Source: CAZODA01 sp964578485
Lineage (GTDB): Bacteria; Bacteroidota; Bacteroidia; Bacteroidales; Marinilabiliaceae
Length of the DNA stretch: 27,685 nucleotides
Direction of reading: 5' to 3'
NCBI GenBank assembly: GCA_964578485.1
Contig: CAZODA010000041.1
Location: 1-27,685 of the forward strand
Part shown: positions 1 through 8,353 of the stretch, piece after piece
Numbering within the stretch: the stretch's first letter is position 1
Layout of the letters: each line of letters begins with the position of its first letter
Translations under genes and position numbers: made by a program
The notes under the pieces: model-generated
What the model was told of the DNA's origin: nothing
Databases searched by the model: none
Seen by the model: the letters and a program-made list of their open reading frames with translations, nothing else

Positions 1-133
1 GAAACAGCTATCCTTAATCAAAAAATAACAACATAATTTTTAACATAGTGGGGAAGTCTAATTGCCAAAATATGCGGGTTTTTATTTGCCGATTACAGCA
101 AGGTCTCTACAATCATACATTGTCGTTATTTTT

Positions 134-153
134 ACTGATTACTGATCACTGAT
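134..153. repeat. Three direct actgat repeats at the GH105 3' end
   Basis: The hexamer actgat occurs three times at exactly 7-bp spacing (134-139, 141-146, 148-153) and runs across the GH105 stop codon. It is small and could be chance or replication slippage. The first 145 bp of the window otherwise contain no gene and no terminator that I can see. Confidence 0.4.
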
Positions 154-1573
154 AAGGTTCCACATAAAAAATTGGTCTATCACTTAAAACAGCTTCATCG
201 GGATAGAACAAAAAGGCGCTGTCGTTCATAGATGTTTTATGGTTTCGGTATAGTCGTATCATTTCTGCTCCTGCCAAAAGAACTGGTCCATAACTATGTG
301 CTGCATACACATTAATGGGGCGTGCGTAATAGAATGCAGGATCGAAGCCCATACCTGTACCCACGCATGTTCCTTCAACTTGTCCTCTTTCATTTATTTT
401 AGCTGATACTGCATTCCATGCCAATGAAATAATTGGGCCATAAGCTTCGCTGTCAATCCATCCTTCGTTAATAGCTTTTGCAATAGAATAAGTAAAGATG
501 GCTGTTGCTGATGTTTCCAAATAAGAATCCGGCTTATCCAATAGTTGATGCCAGTATCCATAGCCTGATTGAACTTTAGCCAGGCCTGCAACATGTGCTT
601 TAAGTAAATTAAGTATTGTTTCATATTCGGGATGATCTTTAGGCATCACATCTAAAAGTTCAACCTTTGTAAGTATTGCCCAGCCATTTGCACGTGCCCA
701 TTTAAATTCCGGATGTTCCGACATTCCGGTAACATAACCATGCATATATAGTCCTTGATCAGTGTTGAACATAAGTTTTGAGAAGTTAACAACCTGAAGC
801 ACTGCATCATCAAGATATTTTTGTTCTCCTGTTAACTTCCACATTTGCGCTAATGCAGGTACACTCATAAACAAATCATCAAGCCATAGTGTATATGGTT
901 TGGGGCGATGGCGCGCGAGTGTACCATCGTTTAATCTCAGCTGTTTATTTGAGATGTAATCTAAATAATTTTCAATCATCCAATCAATATTTTCAATCTC
1001 AGCTGTTTCTTTTGCTTTGATCATAGCAGCGGCCATTGCACCTGAATCGTCAAGTGCTTTAGGGTCAATAACCGATCTCATTGGGTTCCCTGCTACATGT
1101 CCATCATTAAAAAGCTTTTGAAAATATGGAAGTATATCAGCAAAAAATTTAAATCTATCTATTGTATATTGTGTAAAGTCGGAATCCCCTGTAATTTCTC
1201 CTGCCAGCAGCATTCCTGCATAAGTTACTCCCCATTCGTAGCTGATAAGTCTGTAATCTCCTCTTTTAAAAATTGTTTCTCTATCTATATTTTGAGCATC
1301 GCTCACTTTTTGTTCGTTATTCTTATTTATCAGTTCAGCAGCTGTAGTTTCATTTAAATAATTATATACTTTTTTAAGGATGCTGTATATTTCTTCTTCC
1401 TGCATTATTCCATATGGTACACCATGATCAGCCTCTAATAAATGAAGTGGTGCACTTGTGTCTGTTATAGCTTGCTTTGATTTATCGCTTTGATTACATG
1501 CTGTGATCATGAGCATAATTAACAGTACTACCGGAAAGTTGTACCGGTATATACGAATTTTATTTTTTTTCAT
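146..1573 (-). CDS. GH105 unsaturated uronyl hydrolase (YteR/YesR-like) lipoprotein
   Basis: The 475-residue product begins with a basic and hydrophobic signal segment ending in ITAC, so Cys26 is the likely lipidated residue and the enzyme would sit on an extracytoplasmic membrane face. The rest reads as an (alpha/alpha)6-barrel GH105 enzyme: WLDDLFMS at about 230-237 holds the conserved Asp pair (Asp232/Asp233) expected to hydrate the double bond, and KWARANGW at about 291-298 is the characteristic barrel motif. GH105 enzymes remove 4,5-unsaturated galacturonyl or glucuronyl residues from the non-reducing end of lyase products. It lies 35 nt downstream of the GH2 gene on the same strand, probably in the same transcript. 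The uronate released would feed the KdgF-KduI-KduD route encoded at the right end. The family is clear. The exact oligosaccharide (rhamnogalacturonan, ulvan or another) cannot be read from sequence. Confidence 0.88.
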   Translation of the reverse strand: MKKNKIRIYRYNFPVVLLIMLMITACNQSDKSKQAITDTSAPLHLLEADHGVPYGIMQEEEIYSILKKVYNYLNETTAAELINKNNEQKVSDAQNIDRETIFKRGDYRLISYEWGVTYAGMLLAGEITGDSDFTQYTIDRFKFFADILPYFQKLFNDGHVAGNPMRSVIDPKALDDSGAMAAAMIKAKETAEIENIDWMIENYLDYISNKQLRLNDGTLARHRPKPYTLWLDDLFMSVPALAQMWKLTGEQKYLDDAVLQVVNFSKLMFNTDQGLYMHGYVTGMSEHPEFKWARANGWAILTKVELLDVMPKDHPEYETILNLLKAHVAGLAKVQSGYGYWHQLLDKPDSYLETSATAIFTYSIAKAINEGWIDSEAYGPIISLAWNAVSAKINERGQVEGTCVGTGMGFDPAFYYARPINVYAAHSYGPVLLAGAEMIRLYRNHKTSMNDSAFLFYPDEAVLSDRPIFYVEPYQ

Positions 1574-1608
1574 ATTGTCTATTTTAATTTGTTCAAAGTG
1601 ATTTGTAT

Positions 1609-3966
1609 TTAATTGTTTATATCAAAGGCAATAGAGTTTTCAGCGAGGCCTTCACCTGAAACCTTAACAGTAAATTGTCCACTGTCGGCTTTAGCTCTTA
1701 CTATTGCTATAGCCTGTCCACGTGCAGTTCTACGGGTATTGACATTTTGAAATAGCTCGTGGCTGCTTCCATCACCATTATCAAGTGCTACTAATTCGCC
1801 GTTTTCACTTACTTCAAAGCTTAAAACTTTATCGATATTTGGCGAATGTATTCCATTTTCATCGGTGAGCATTACCCTTACGATTGCAACATCATCCCAA
1901 TCATTAACAAGGCTGTTTTTAGTGGAAGACAACTTAATTTTTGATGGATTGTCGGCTGATTCCATTATATGAACTGCTGTTTCTTCGCCATTAATTTTTC
2001 CAACAGCCTTAATTATTCCCGGTTGGAAGTTAAGTTGAAATTTTATTGGAGAATGATCGACAGGTCTTTTTTTACTTCCTATTGATTTATCATTTAAAAA
2101 CAGTTCGACCTCTTCACAGTTTGTATATATTTCTATGTGAGCTTCATCGTAGGCGCCAAAATCGGTAGGAGTCCAATCATCCACCAGTCCGCCCTGTCCC
2201 AGATGCTGTTCTTTTCTAAATATTCTTATCATTGGCTCTTCCGACCACCAGCTTTGACGTTCATAAGTACGAAGCTTTGTAAAACCGGCTCTGTCAAACA
2301 GTCCTGCTCTACTTGAAATCATTGGCCAATCTGCTTCACCGAGATAATCAAAGCCTGTCCATAAATAATGGCCTGCTATTGCAGGATTATCGCGCCATAT
2401 CAGATATGCTTCCCTTGTATGTCCATTTTCTGTTCCTATTACTATCCATTCCGGATTATCAATTGAGGCTTGTAAGAGCTCATCTTCACGGTAATTCTGA
2501 CCTACTATATCCATCATTTCAGCAAATCCGTTTGTATATACATTTGCCTGATTAGGTCTGAATAGTGCCATTGTAACAGGTCTGGTACCATCAAGTTCAT
2601 GTATTAAATCGTATTGCATTTTAAAGGTAGCAAAGCCTTGTTCGTTATTTAGATTATCGCGAATTTCATTTCCTACGCTGAACATAAAAATAGAGGGATG
2701 ATTTCGATCTTGTTTAACTATTGATCTTGTATCTTCTTCCCACCATTCATCAAAATAATGTTGGTATCCATAATCACCATGGTTTTTTGTAGCCCTCCAA
2801 GTATCAAAACTTTCATTCATTACTATAAATCCCATTCTATCGCATAAATCAAGAAATTCAGGTGCATAGGGATTATGAGCAAGCCTAATACCATTAATGC
2901 CGATACTTTTAAGTTGAAGCAAGCGTTCCTCCCATATTGCCAATGGAACTGCTGCACCTACTGCACCTCCGTCGTGGTGTATGCAAGCGCCTTTAATTCT
3001 TATATTTTCTCCATTCAGATAAAAACCTGTTGAAGGTTCGAAATGGAAATCACGAATTCCAAAGTTGGTTTTTAACTCATCTGAAATTTTACCATCAACT
3101 TCAAGTACAGATATACCGGTATAAAGGGCTGTATTGTTTAAGCTCCATAAATCCGGGTTTTCAATTGTAATCAGCTGGTCAATGTCTTCTTTAGAGTTTG
3201 CTTCCAATGTTTTTGTTATTGAAGCTGAGCTAATGCTATCTCCCTTGGGCGATTGAATTATTGTTGTGAGCAAGACTTCTTGAGCATTATCTGATGAATT
3301 GTAAATGGTAGTTACTGCATTTATTTCTGCATATTCTTCAGAAACTTCAGGAGTAAAAAAGAAAGTACCCCAATTATCGATATGAACTTCATTTTTATAA
3401 ATAAGCTTAACATTTCTGTAAATTCCGGCTCCTGTGTACCATCTTGAAGCAGGCTGAAGGGTGTTATCGAGCCTGACAGCAATAAGGTTTGATTTTCCAT
3501 AATTCAGATGAGCTGTTAAATCATATTCTATACCAACATATCCATAAGGTCTGTGTCCTAATTTTACACCATTGATATATACATCACTATTAGCCATTAA
3601 ACCATCGAAATGAATAAATACTTTACGACCTTCCATTGCCTTTGGAACCTTAAAAGTTTTTCTATACCATCCTATGCCTGCCGGGAAATGACCTCCTCCG
3701 CGTTTTGTTGGATTGTCTTGATTAACTTCACCCTCAATACTCCAGTCATGTGGGACATTTAATTTTCGCCAACTTTTGTCGTTAAATTTTGATGATTCAG
3801 CCCCATTCGGATCATCTTGGATAAAGCGCCAGTCTTGGTTAAATGAAATGCTGATTCTTGAATCTGAATAATCCTGTTCTTTGTTTTCACATGATACAAA
3901 GAAAATAAGTGCTAAAAATAGAGGCATTATCAGGATAGTGGTTTTTTTTTGTTTAAATAGTTTCAT
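1609..3966 (-). CDS. GH2 family glycoside hydrolase (beta-galactosidase-like) lipoprotein
   Basis: This 785-residue protein has an N-terminal signal ending FFVSC (lipid Cys26). The sugar-binding jelly-roll domain follows at about 35-190 (SFNQDWRF, VPHDWSIEG, GIGWYRKTF), then an immunoglobulin-like domain, and a TIM barrel from about 305. The acid/base is Glu434 in FSVGNE and the nucleophile is probably Glu513 in IGTEN, both in the positions usual for retaining GH2 enzymes. C-terminal beta-sandwich domains finish the chain, as in the large GH2 proteins of Bacteroidota. GH2 covers beta-galactosidases, beta-glucuronidases and beta-mannosidases, and the sequence alone does not decide which. The pairing with a GH105 enzyme suggests trimming of a uronate-containing oligosaccharide. 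It appears to be the first gene of a two-gene operon with a recognisable promoter about 115-150 bp upstream. Confidence 0.88.
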   Translation of the reverse strand: MKLFKQKKTTILIMPLFLALIFFVSCENKEQDYSDSRISISFNQDWRFIQDDPNGAESSKFNDKSWRKLNVPHDWSIEGEVNQDNPTKRGGGHFPAGIGWYRKTFKVPKAMEGRKVFIHFDGLMANSDVYINGVKLGHRPYGYVGIEYDLTAHLNYGKSNLIAVRLDNTLQPASRWYTGAGIYRNVKLIYKNEVHIDNWGTFFFTPEVSEEYAEINAVTTIYNSSDNAQEVLLTTIIQSPKGDSISSASITKTLEANSKEDIDQLITIENPDLWSLNNTALYTGISVLEVDGKISDELKTNFGIRDFHFEPSTGFYLNGENIRIKGACIHHDGGAVGAAVPLAIWEERLLQLKSIGINGIRLAHNPYAPEFLDLCDRMGFIVMNESFDTWRATKNHGDYGYQHYFDEWWEEDTRSIVKQDRNHPSIFMFSVGNEIRDNLNNEQGFATFKMQYDLIHELDGTRPVTMALFRPNQANVYTNGFAEMMDIVGQNYREDELLQASIDNPEWIVIGTENGHTREAYLIWRDNPAIAGHYLWTGFDYLGEADWPMISSRAGLFDRAGFTKLRTYERQSWWSEEPMIRIFRKEQHLGQGGLVDDWTPTDFGAYDEAHIEIYTNCEEVELFLNDKSIGSKKRPVDHSPIKFQLNFQPGIIKAVGKINGEETAVHIMESADNPSKIKLSSTKNSLVNDWDDVAIVRVMLTDENGIHSPNIDKVLSFEVSENGELVALDNGDGSSHELFQNVNTRRTARGQAIAIVRAKADSGQFTVKVSGEGLAENSIAFDINN

Positions 3967-4287
3967 GGTTATGCAGCTTTGTATAATTAATAGATTTTTA
4001 TTTGTAGGTACATGTTCAATATTATCGCTATAAATTTAATTGATCATCTGTGTATGTCAGCGTATAAGACAAGCTAAATAGCTGTAACAAATATACATGT
4101 ATTTACAAGATTACACAATAATTTAAAGTTTAACTAAAGTTTTTAGTGACAATTCTTTTTAAGCATTTGGTTTTAAGAGATAAGCTATTATCTTTCAAAA
4201 ACATTTATCATTAGTTTGAAATTGTATTTTCTATTGAATAGCTCATTTTAATTAATATAAATTTACATTAAATTATTTAGTTCCGAG
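3967..4287. other. Divergent intergenic region, no gene seen
   Basis: This 321-bp AT-rich spacer separates the divergent GH2 gene and the ATP-grasp-like gene. Apart from the minus-strand promoter at 4088-4118 it holds no convincing coding frame. I found no good TAnnTTTG box for the plus-strand gene. There is a weak 6-bp hairpin (agataa/ttatct, 4178-4193) of uncertain meaning. Confidence 0.6.
4088..4118 (-). promoter_or_regulatory. Bacteroidota-type promoter for the GH2-GH105 operon
   Basis: Read on the minus strand, this segment is TTG-N20-TATATTTG. The -7 box (4088-4095) matches TAnnTTTG exactly and the -33 TTG (4116-4118) is at the usual spacing. It leaves a leader of roughly 115 nt before the GH2 start. 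An 8-bp palindrome, tacatgta, lies just upstream of the -7 box and could take part in control. The assignment is by consensus match only. Confidence 0.55.
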
Positions 4288-5484
4288 ATGGTAAGAAGAT
4301 TGTTTTATTTCAATCCAACTTGTGAAATGGCTATTGTAAATGGTCAGACTTCTTATATGCCTCCACAAAATTTAAGAGGTTTTGAGGAAGACTTGGAATG
4401 CATTCCATTATGGCTGGCGGGTACAAATGATTTTGTACTACTTAGAAACAAATTATCAGATTCTTACCAAGAATATTTAGAAGATCTGAATATAAAACAT
4501 CCTTGTTTTATATTGTCGCGAGAAGATATTGGAGAACAACTTATCAGTGAGCTTCACCCTTGGGGCTGGAGTCCGGCGGTTCATGAAAAACTAAAAGAGT
4601 TTAAAGCGAATATGGAATCGGGCTGGTCAGATCATCCTATGAGTTCATGGAAAAAATCTCATTCTTTTTTGTTGAGTCGGCTAACGGGTTTAAAGATTAT
4701 AGAGGAAATTTTTAATAATTCTTTTATAGACTATGATAAAATTTTAATTCCCCAAAAACCTGTTGTATTAAGATCTTTAGAAGAAATACAAGATTTAAAC
4801 GCTGTTATATCGCCTCCTTCTTTATTAAAGACACCATGGAGTGCATCCGGAAGAGGTTTATTTAAAATTAGAGATGAAAAGGAAGAAGCTGTAACTAATC
4901 AATGGCTTACAGCTAAACTGCGACAGCAAAAATTTTTATTGGCAGAGCCTTTTTTAAATAAGATTCTTGATATTTCATTCCACTATATAATAGATAAGGA
5001 TGGCTACCATTTTTTAGGTACTACATTTTTCAAAACCGATAATAAAGGCCGGTTTACAGGCTGTTATACTCACTCCCCCGATAGTATGCAACTTGATATA
5101 TCTTTATTTGAAACAGCTATATTACAGGCAAGGCAGTTATTGATAAATGCTTTAGAAAATTTAAAATTAAAAGATGTTTATAATGGACCGCTTGGAATTG
5201 ATGGTCTTTTCTTTATTCATTCTGATGGTAAAATTTATCTACATCCCTGCATAGAAGTTAATTTACGATATACCATGGGTTTGCTTAATTTAAATCTTAA
5301 AAAACATCTCCACCCCGAAAGTAAAGGAGAATGGTCTATTGTTTCAATAAGTCATAATGAGTGGAAAGATTTGTCAGCCACAAATAAAGTTATAATAACT
5401 GATGCTTATATTGCAGAAGGGGCTGTCGCCTTGACGCCAGCACCAAAAAAGTCCGGATTTATGGCTATTTTAAATATTAAATAG
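4288..5484 (+). CDS. ATP-grasp-like protein of unknown function
   Basis: The 398-residue protein is not a family I can name, but its second half has the layout of an ATP-grasp ligase. There is a lysine and glycine-rich loop (Lys181, then SASGRG at 185-190), an acidic residue after a hydrophobic strand (LLAEPF, Glu220), and a late strand pair with GIDG (Asp305) and IEVNLRYTMG (Glu323, Asn325, Arg327), resembling the metal-binding E-x-N and following Arg of the fold. The N-terminal third (FNPTCEMA, YMPPQNLRGFEEDLE) looks like a separate domain. There is no signal peptide, so it is presumably cytoplasmic. It is transcribed alone and its 3' end overlaps that of the convergent patatin gene by 8 bp. 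If the fold is right, it would join a carboxylate to an amine or similar nucleophile, but the substrate is unknown. Confidence 0.6.
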   Translation: MVRRLFYFNPTCEMAIVNGQTSYMPPQNLRGFEEDLECIPLWLAGTNDFVLLRNKLSDSYQEYLEDLNIKHPCFILSREDIGEQLISELHPWGWSPAVHEKLKEFKANMESGWSDHPMSSWKKSHSFLLSRLTGLKIIEEIFNNSFIDYDKILIPQKPVVLRSLEEIQDLNAVISPPSLLKTPWSASGRGLFKIRDEKEEAVTNQWLTAKLRQQKFLLAEPFLNKILDISFHYIIDKDGYHFLGTTFFKTDNKGRFTGCYTHSPDSMQLDISLFETAILQARQLLINALENLKLKDVYNGPLGIDGLFFIHSDGKIYLHPCIEVNLRYTMGLLNLNLKKHLHPESKGEWSIVSISHNEWKDLSATNKVIITDAYIAEGAVALTPAPKKSGFMAILNIK

Positions 5485-6298
5485 CTATAAGTTTTCCTTG
5501 CTTTATAGTAGCAAGAGTAAAATCGTAGCCCACTTTAATAATTTTATCTGCTTTATTATAATCCCAGAATGAAAAATCATGTAGCTCTGAAGGCTCAATT
5601 AAAATATCGCACATTTTCATTGATTTTTTTACGTTTTCGCCAATAGCCAGACTAAACACTCTTTCTGCTACCGATGTTATTCCTTCAAAAGTATCGACAG
5701 TTCCAATATAATTTACATGTACACCTATTAATGATTTGCATTTATTTCGAATTGCACCGGCAGGCAAATTATTAAATAAGCCACCATCTATATAGGTGTT
5801 TTTATTAATAACCTGAGGTGCAAAAATAACCGGAACTGCACATGAAGCTAAAACGTAATCAAAAAGGCTTCCTTCACTTATTACTTCATTTTCCCCTTTG
5901 TTGATATTTGTTACTGACAGGTAAAATGGTTTTTTCAAGATAGAAAAGTCATCTTTTTTAAGATATTTTTCAAGTAATTCCCTGATCTTATTCATTTTGA
6001 ATAATCCGTTTTGGTTCCATGCTGGTCGTACCATTTTCACTATAGGTTCTTTATTTACAATTTCTCGGATTTCTTCAGGATGCAGTCCTGATGCATATAA
6101 AACTCCTACTAATGCACCCATGCTGGTTCCCGAAATGATTTGCGGCTCTATATTATTTTCATGTAAAGCTTTTAAGACTCCTATATGAGCAAGTCCACGG
6201 GCACTTCCCCCACTAAGAGCAATTCCTATATTTGTTTTGTCTTTTTCCGACCTTTTGAATAAAGGCACTTTGTTTTGTAGCCAGGAAATTAGTTTCAT
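5477..6298 (-). CDS. Patatin-like phospholipase (RssA-type serine hydrolase)
   Basis: The 273-residue product carries the patatin signature in order: oxyanion-hole loop GGSARG (30-35), nucleophile elbow GTSMG with Ser59, and the dyad aspartate in DGG (Asp171). These make a Ser-Asp lipid acyl hydrolase. No signal peptide or membrane segment is seen, so it is probably cytoplasmic or membrane-peripheral. It lacks the long N-terminal and C-terminal extensions of two-partner or outer-membrane patatins and is close in size to RssA/YlbK-type proteins. The natural substrate of this subgroup is generally not known. The gene is convergent with the ATP-grasp-like gene, overlapping by 8 bp, and lies downstream of a strong hairpin terminator at 6411-6443, so it should have its own promoter in 6299-6410. 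Confidence 0.85.
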   Translation of the reverse strand: MKLISWLQNKVPLFKRSEKDKTNIGIALSGGSARGLAHIGVLKALHENNIEPQIISGTSMGALVGVLYASGLHPEEIREIVNKEPIVKMVRPAWNQNGLFKMNKIRELLEKYLKKDDFSILKKPFYLSVTNINKGENEVISEGSLFDYVLASCAVPVIFAPQVINKNTYIDGGLFNNLPAGAIRNKCKSLIGVHVNYIGTVDTFEGITSVAERVFSLAIGENVKKSMKMCDILIEPSELHDFSFWDYNKADKIIKVGYDFTLATIKQGKLIAI

Positions 6299-6367
6299 AA
6301 AATAATGGATTTAGAGAAGTAAGAATATAAAATTAATAATAATTTTTATGGATTGTTGATATAGTTA

Positions 6368-6387
6368 GGGTGAAAAGCTTTTCACCC
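6368..6387. repeat. 20-bp perfect palindrome upstream of the patatin gene
   Basis: The arms are gggtgaaaag and cttttcaccc with no spacer. It lies about 70 bp upstream of the patatin-like start codon and just beyond the terminator of the next gene. It could be an operator for a dimeric regulator or form a hairpin in the leader. No T-tract follows that would make it a terminator. Confidence 0.5.
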
Positions 6388-6410
6388 CAACAATCGCTTG
6401 GAGATCAAAA

Positions 6411-6443
6411 AAAAGAAGCTGTCACAAAATGACAGCTTCTTTT
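6411..6443 (-). terminator. Intrinsic terminator for the small Cse60-like gene
   Basis: A perfect 14-bp stem (aaaagaagctgtca, 6411-6424, with tgacagcttctttt, 6430-6443) encloses a 5-nt loop. A/T runs on both sides give a U-tract in either direction. It lies about 20 bp past the stop codon of the gene at 6466-6660. Confidence 0.85.
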
Positions 6444-6465
6444 TTTGTTTTTAGCAGTAAAAGTT

Positions 6466-6660
6466 TTACGATATCTTATAAATTAGTAATGCAGAGTAGG
6501 TGTTAACTCCGCCACTGGAATGTGCTGCATACTCCAGGTCTATTACCTGGTGAGTTTGAATATTGTTTTCTTTTAAAAAAGCATTCATTTGTTCATCCAG
6601 TGACTGATCATAATCATCCAATCCGGTATATTGGAAGTGTTTTGTACGTACTTTTTCCAT
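6466..6660 (-). CDS. Small Cse60-like protein of unknown function
   Basis: The product is about 64 residues. I place the start at the ATG at 6658-6660 (MEKVRTKHF) rather than at a TTG two codons upstream. The pattern is a short polar start, an acidic stretch, an amphipathic segment (QMNAFLKENN), a strand VIDLEY, and a C-terminal strand ending ALLIYK. This resembles the small Cse60-type proteins first noted in spore formers, in which a helix is followed by VIDIKY-like and AL-x-IY strands. The likeness is from memory of the pattern and may be superficial. There is no signal peptide and no predicted catalytic residue. It has its own strong terminator, which supports it being a real, separately expressed gene. 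Confidence 0.6.
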   Translation of the reverse strand: MEKVRTKHFQYTGLDDYDQSLDEQMNAFLKENNIQTHQVIDLEYAAHSSGGVNTYSALLIYKIS

Positions 6661-6767
6661 TATCAAAGGTCTTTAAATTGTAGAACATCCATTTGTTGAT
6701 CATATACGCATGAAAGGCCTTAATGGATTCAATAAAGCATCCTTTTTTATCATCATAAGAATTATTT

Positions 6768-6787
6768 TGTCATAACCGGTTATGACA
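6768..6787. repeat. 20-bp perfect palindrome spanning the pepD stop codon
   Basis: The sequence tgtcataacc/ggttatgaca is a perfect inverted repeat centred on the TAA stop of the peptidase gene (6780-6782). As RNA it would form an 8-bp stem with a CCGG tetraloop. No T-tract follows on the minus strand, so it is not a standard intrinsic terminator. It may be a protein-binding site or an mRNA 3'-end structure. Confidence 0.5.
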
Positions 6788-8231
6788 CACTAATTAATAT
6801 TTCCAATAGGAAGTCCCAAAATTTTTTAACCGTATCAATTTCCAGTCTTTCGTCTGGTGAATGTGCTCCTTTTATAGTTGGTCCAATAGAGATCATATCT
6901 AAGTTAGGGTATTTGTTTAAAAATAGTCCACATTCGAGTCCTGCATGTATAGCTCTGACTTTTGCTTGTTGTTTAAATATTTTACTATAAGCTTGTTTTG
7001 CAATTTTCAGTATGTTTGATGATGGTTTTGGTGTCCATCCCGGATATTCGTTTTCTTGTTTCACATTTGCCTTTCCCAATAAGAATACTGATTCCACCAT
7101 AGAGCTAATATCTTTTTTTCCGCTTTCTAATGAGCTTCTTTGGCTGCTTGCTACTATTACTTTATTATTTTCCGTTTTTATCGATGCCAGGTTTGTAGAT
7201 GTTTCAACTAATCCCGGCATTGTTTTACTCATACTTATAACTCCGTGGGGCATTGCATATAGGGTGTTGACGACTTTGTTTTGGAATGATTCTGAAAATA
7301 CTTTTTCGGGAACATCAGCTGATTCAATTTTTATTTTCATATTTGCTTCTATCATTCCAAATTCTTCTTCCAGATCGGCAATAAAATTATTAAGTAAAAC
7401 AGCTAAATCTTCTTTTTTCCCTGATGGGACAACACATAATGCAGCGGCTTCTCGTGCAATAGCGTTTCTAAGGTTTCCTCCATTGATATTTGCAATTTTT
7501 ATTGATAATTTACGTGAAGCTTCTTTAATAAACCTGATCAGTATTTTATTGGCATTTGCTAATCCAAGGTGTATATCATCGCCTGAATGTCCTCCCTTTA
7601 GCCCTGAAACGTTAACATTAAATGCAAAGCTATTCTTTGGGGATTTTTCTGTTTCAATATTGAATGTTCCGAGGGTATCAATTCCTCCGGCACAACCAAT
7701 AAATATTTCGCCTTCATCTTCTGAGTCAAGATTAATGAGAATTTTTCCTTCAAACATATCTGCTTCAAGATTAAAAGCACCTGTAAGCCCTGTTTCCTCA
7801 TCCACCGTGAAAAGACATTCTAATGGCCCGTGCTTAATATCCTTAGCCGCTAACAAGGCTAATTGCACCGCCATACCAATACCATCATCAGCCCCTAAGG
7901 TTGTACCACGGGCTTTAACCCATTCACCATCAATATAGGCCTGAATAGGATCCTTATCGAAATCGTGTTTAATTTCAATATTTTTTTCACATACCATATC
8001 CATATGTGCTTGAAGCACGATAATAGGCAAAGATTCAAATCCTTTTGTTGCAGTTTTTTTTATAACAATATTTCCTGCCTTATCCTTTTTGGACTTTAGG
8101 TTTTGTTTCTTTGCAAAATTCAATAAAAATTCAATAATTTTTTCTTCCTTTTTTGATGGGCGTGGTATTTGACAAATTTCATGGAAGTATTTCCAAACAC
8201 TTGCCGGCAAAAGGCTCTTAAATGGATACAT
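6780..8231 (-). CDS. pepD: Aminoacyl-histidine dipeptidase (M20 peptidase PepD)
   Basis: The 483-residue protein is a full-length PepD (beta-Ala-His/Xaa-His dipeptidase, M20 metallopeptidase). Visible metal-site motifs are QAHMDMV (His76, Asp78), GADDG (bridging Asp115), DEETG (general base Glu145, metal Glu146) and NLDSED (Asp169). A lid/dimerisation domain begins around GGHSGDD, and a C-terminal GAHSPDE supplies the last histidine ligand. It hydrolyses dipeptides in the cytoplasm, and no signal peptide is present. It is not functionally linked to the uronate genes. There is 122 bp of spacer to the upstream same-strand gene at 8354-8725, so cotranscription is possible but unproven. Confidence 0.93.
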   Translation of the reverse strand: MYPFKSLLPASVWKYFHEICQIPRPSKKEEKIIEFLLNFAKKQNLKSKKDKAGNIVIKKTATKGFESLPIIVLQAHMDMVCEKNIEIKHDFDKDPIQAYIDGEWVKARGTTLGADDGIGMAVQLALLAAKDIKHGPLECLFTVDEETGLTGAFNLEADMFEGKILINLDSEDEGEIFIGCAGGIDTLGTFNIETEKSPKNSFAFNVNVSGLKGGHSGDDIHLGLANANKILIRFIKEASRKLSIKIANINGGNLRNAIAREAAALCVVPSGKKEDLAVLLNNFIADLEEEFGMIEANMKIKIESADVPEKVFSESFQNKVVNTLYAMPHGVISMSKTMPGLVETSTNLASIKTENNKVIVASSQRSSLESGKKDISSMVESVFLLGKANVKQENEYPGWTPKPSSNILKIAKQAYSKIFKQQAKVRAIHAGLECGLFLNKYPNLDMISIGPTIKGAHSPDERLEIDTVKKFWDFLLEILISVS

Positions 8232-8353
8232 ATTTCTTTGTTGAATGATTAATAATGAAGATAAAAGTAACTGATTTTCTAATTTTATGCGAATATCAAT
8301 AATATATTTATAGGAAGTTTTCTTGTTAGATTTAGCATTTATTTTTTATCAAA

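Noticed and set aside
134..153. CRISPR-like or large tandem repeat at the left edge
   Set aside because: Only three 6-bp units at 7-bp spacing are present, too short for CRISPR or a structured array; kept only as a minor repeat.
6661..6666. TTG start two codons upstream for the Cse60-like gene
   Set aside because: The ATG at 6658-6660 is more usual and nothing supports the extra two residues.
7012..7938. A 308-codon open frame on the plus strand antisense to pepD
   Set aside because: It lies wholly inside the strongly supported peptidase gene, its product is a low-complexity Ser/Pro/Ile-rich string with no recognisable motif, and it has no promoter or terminator of its own.
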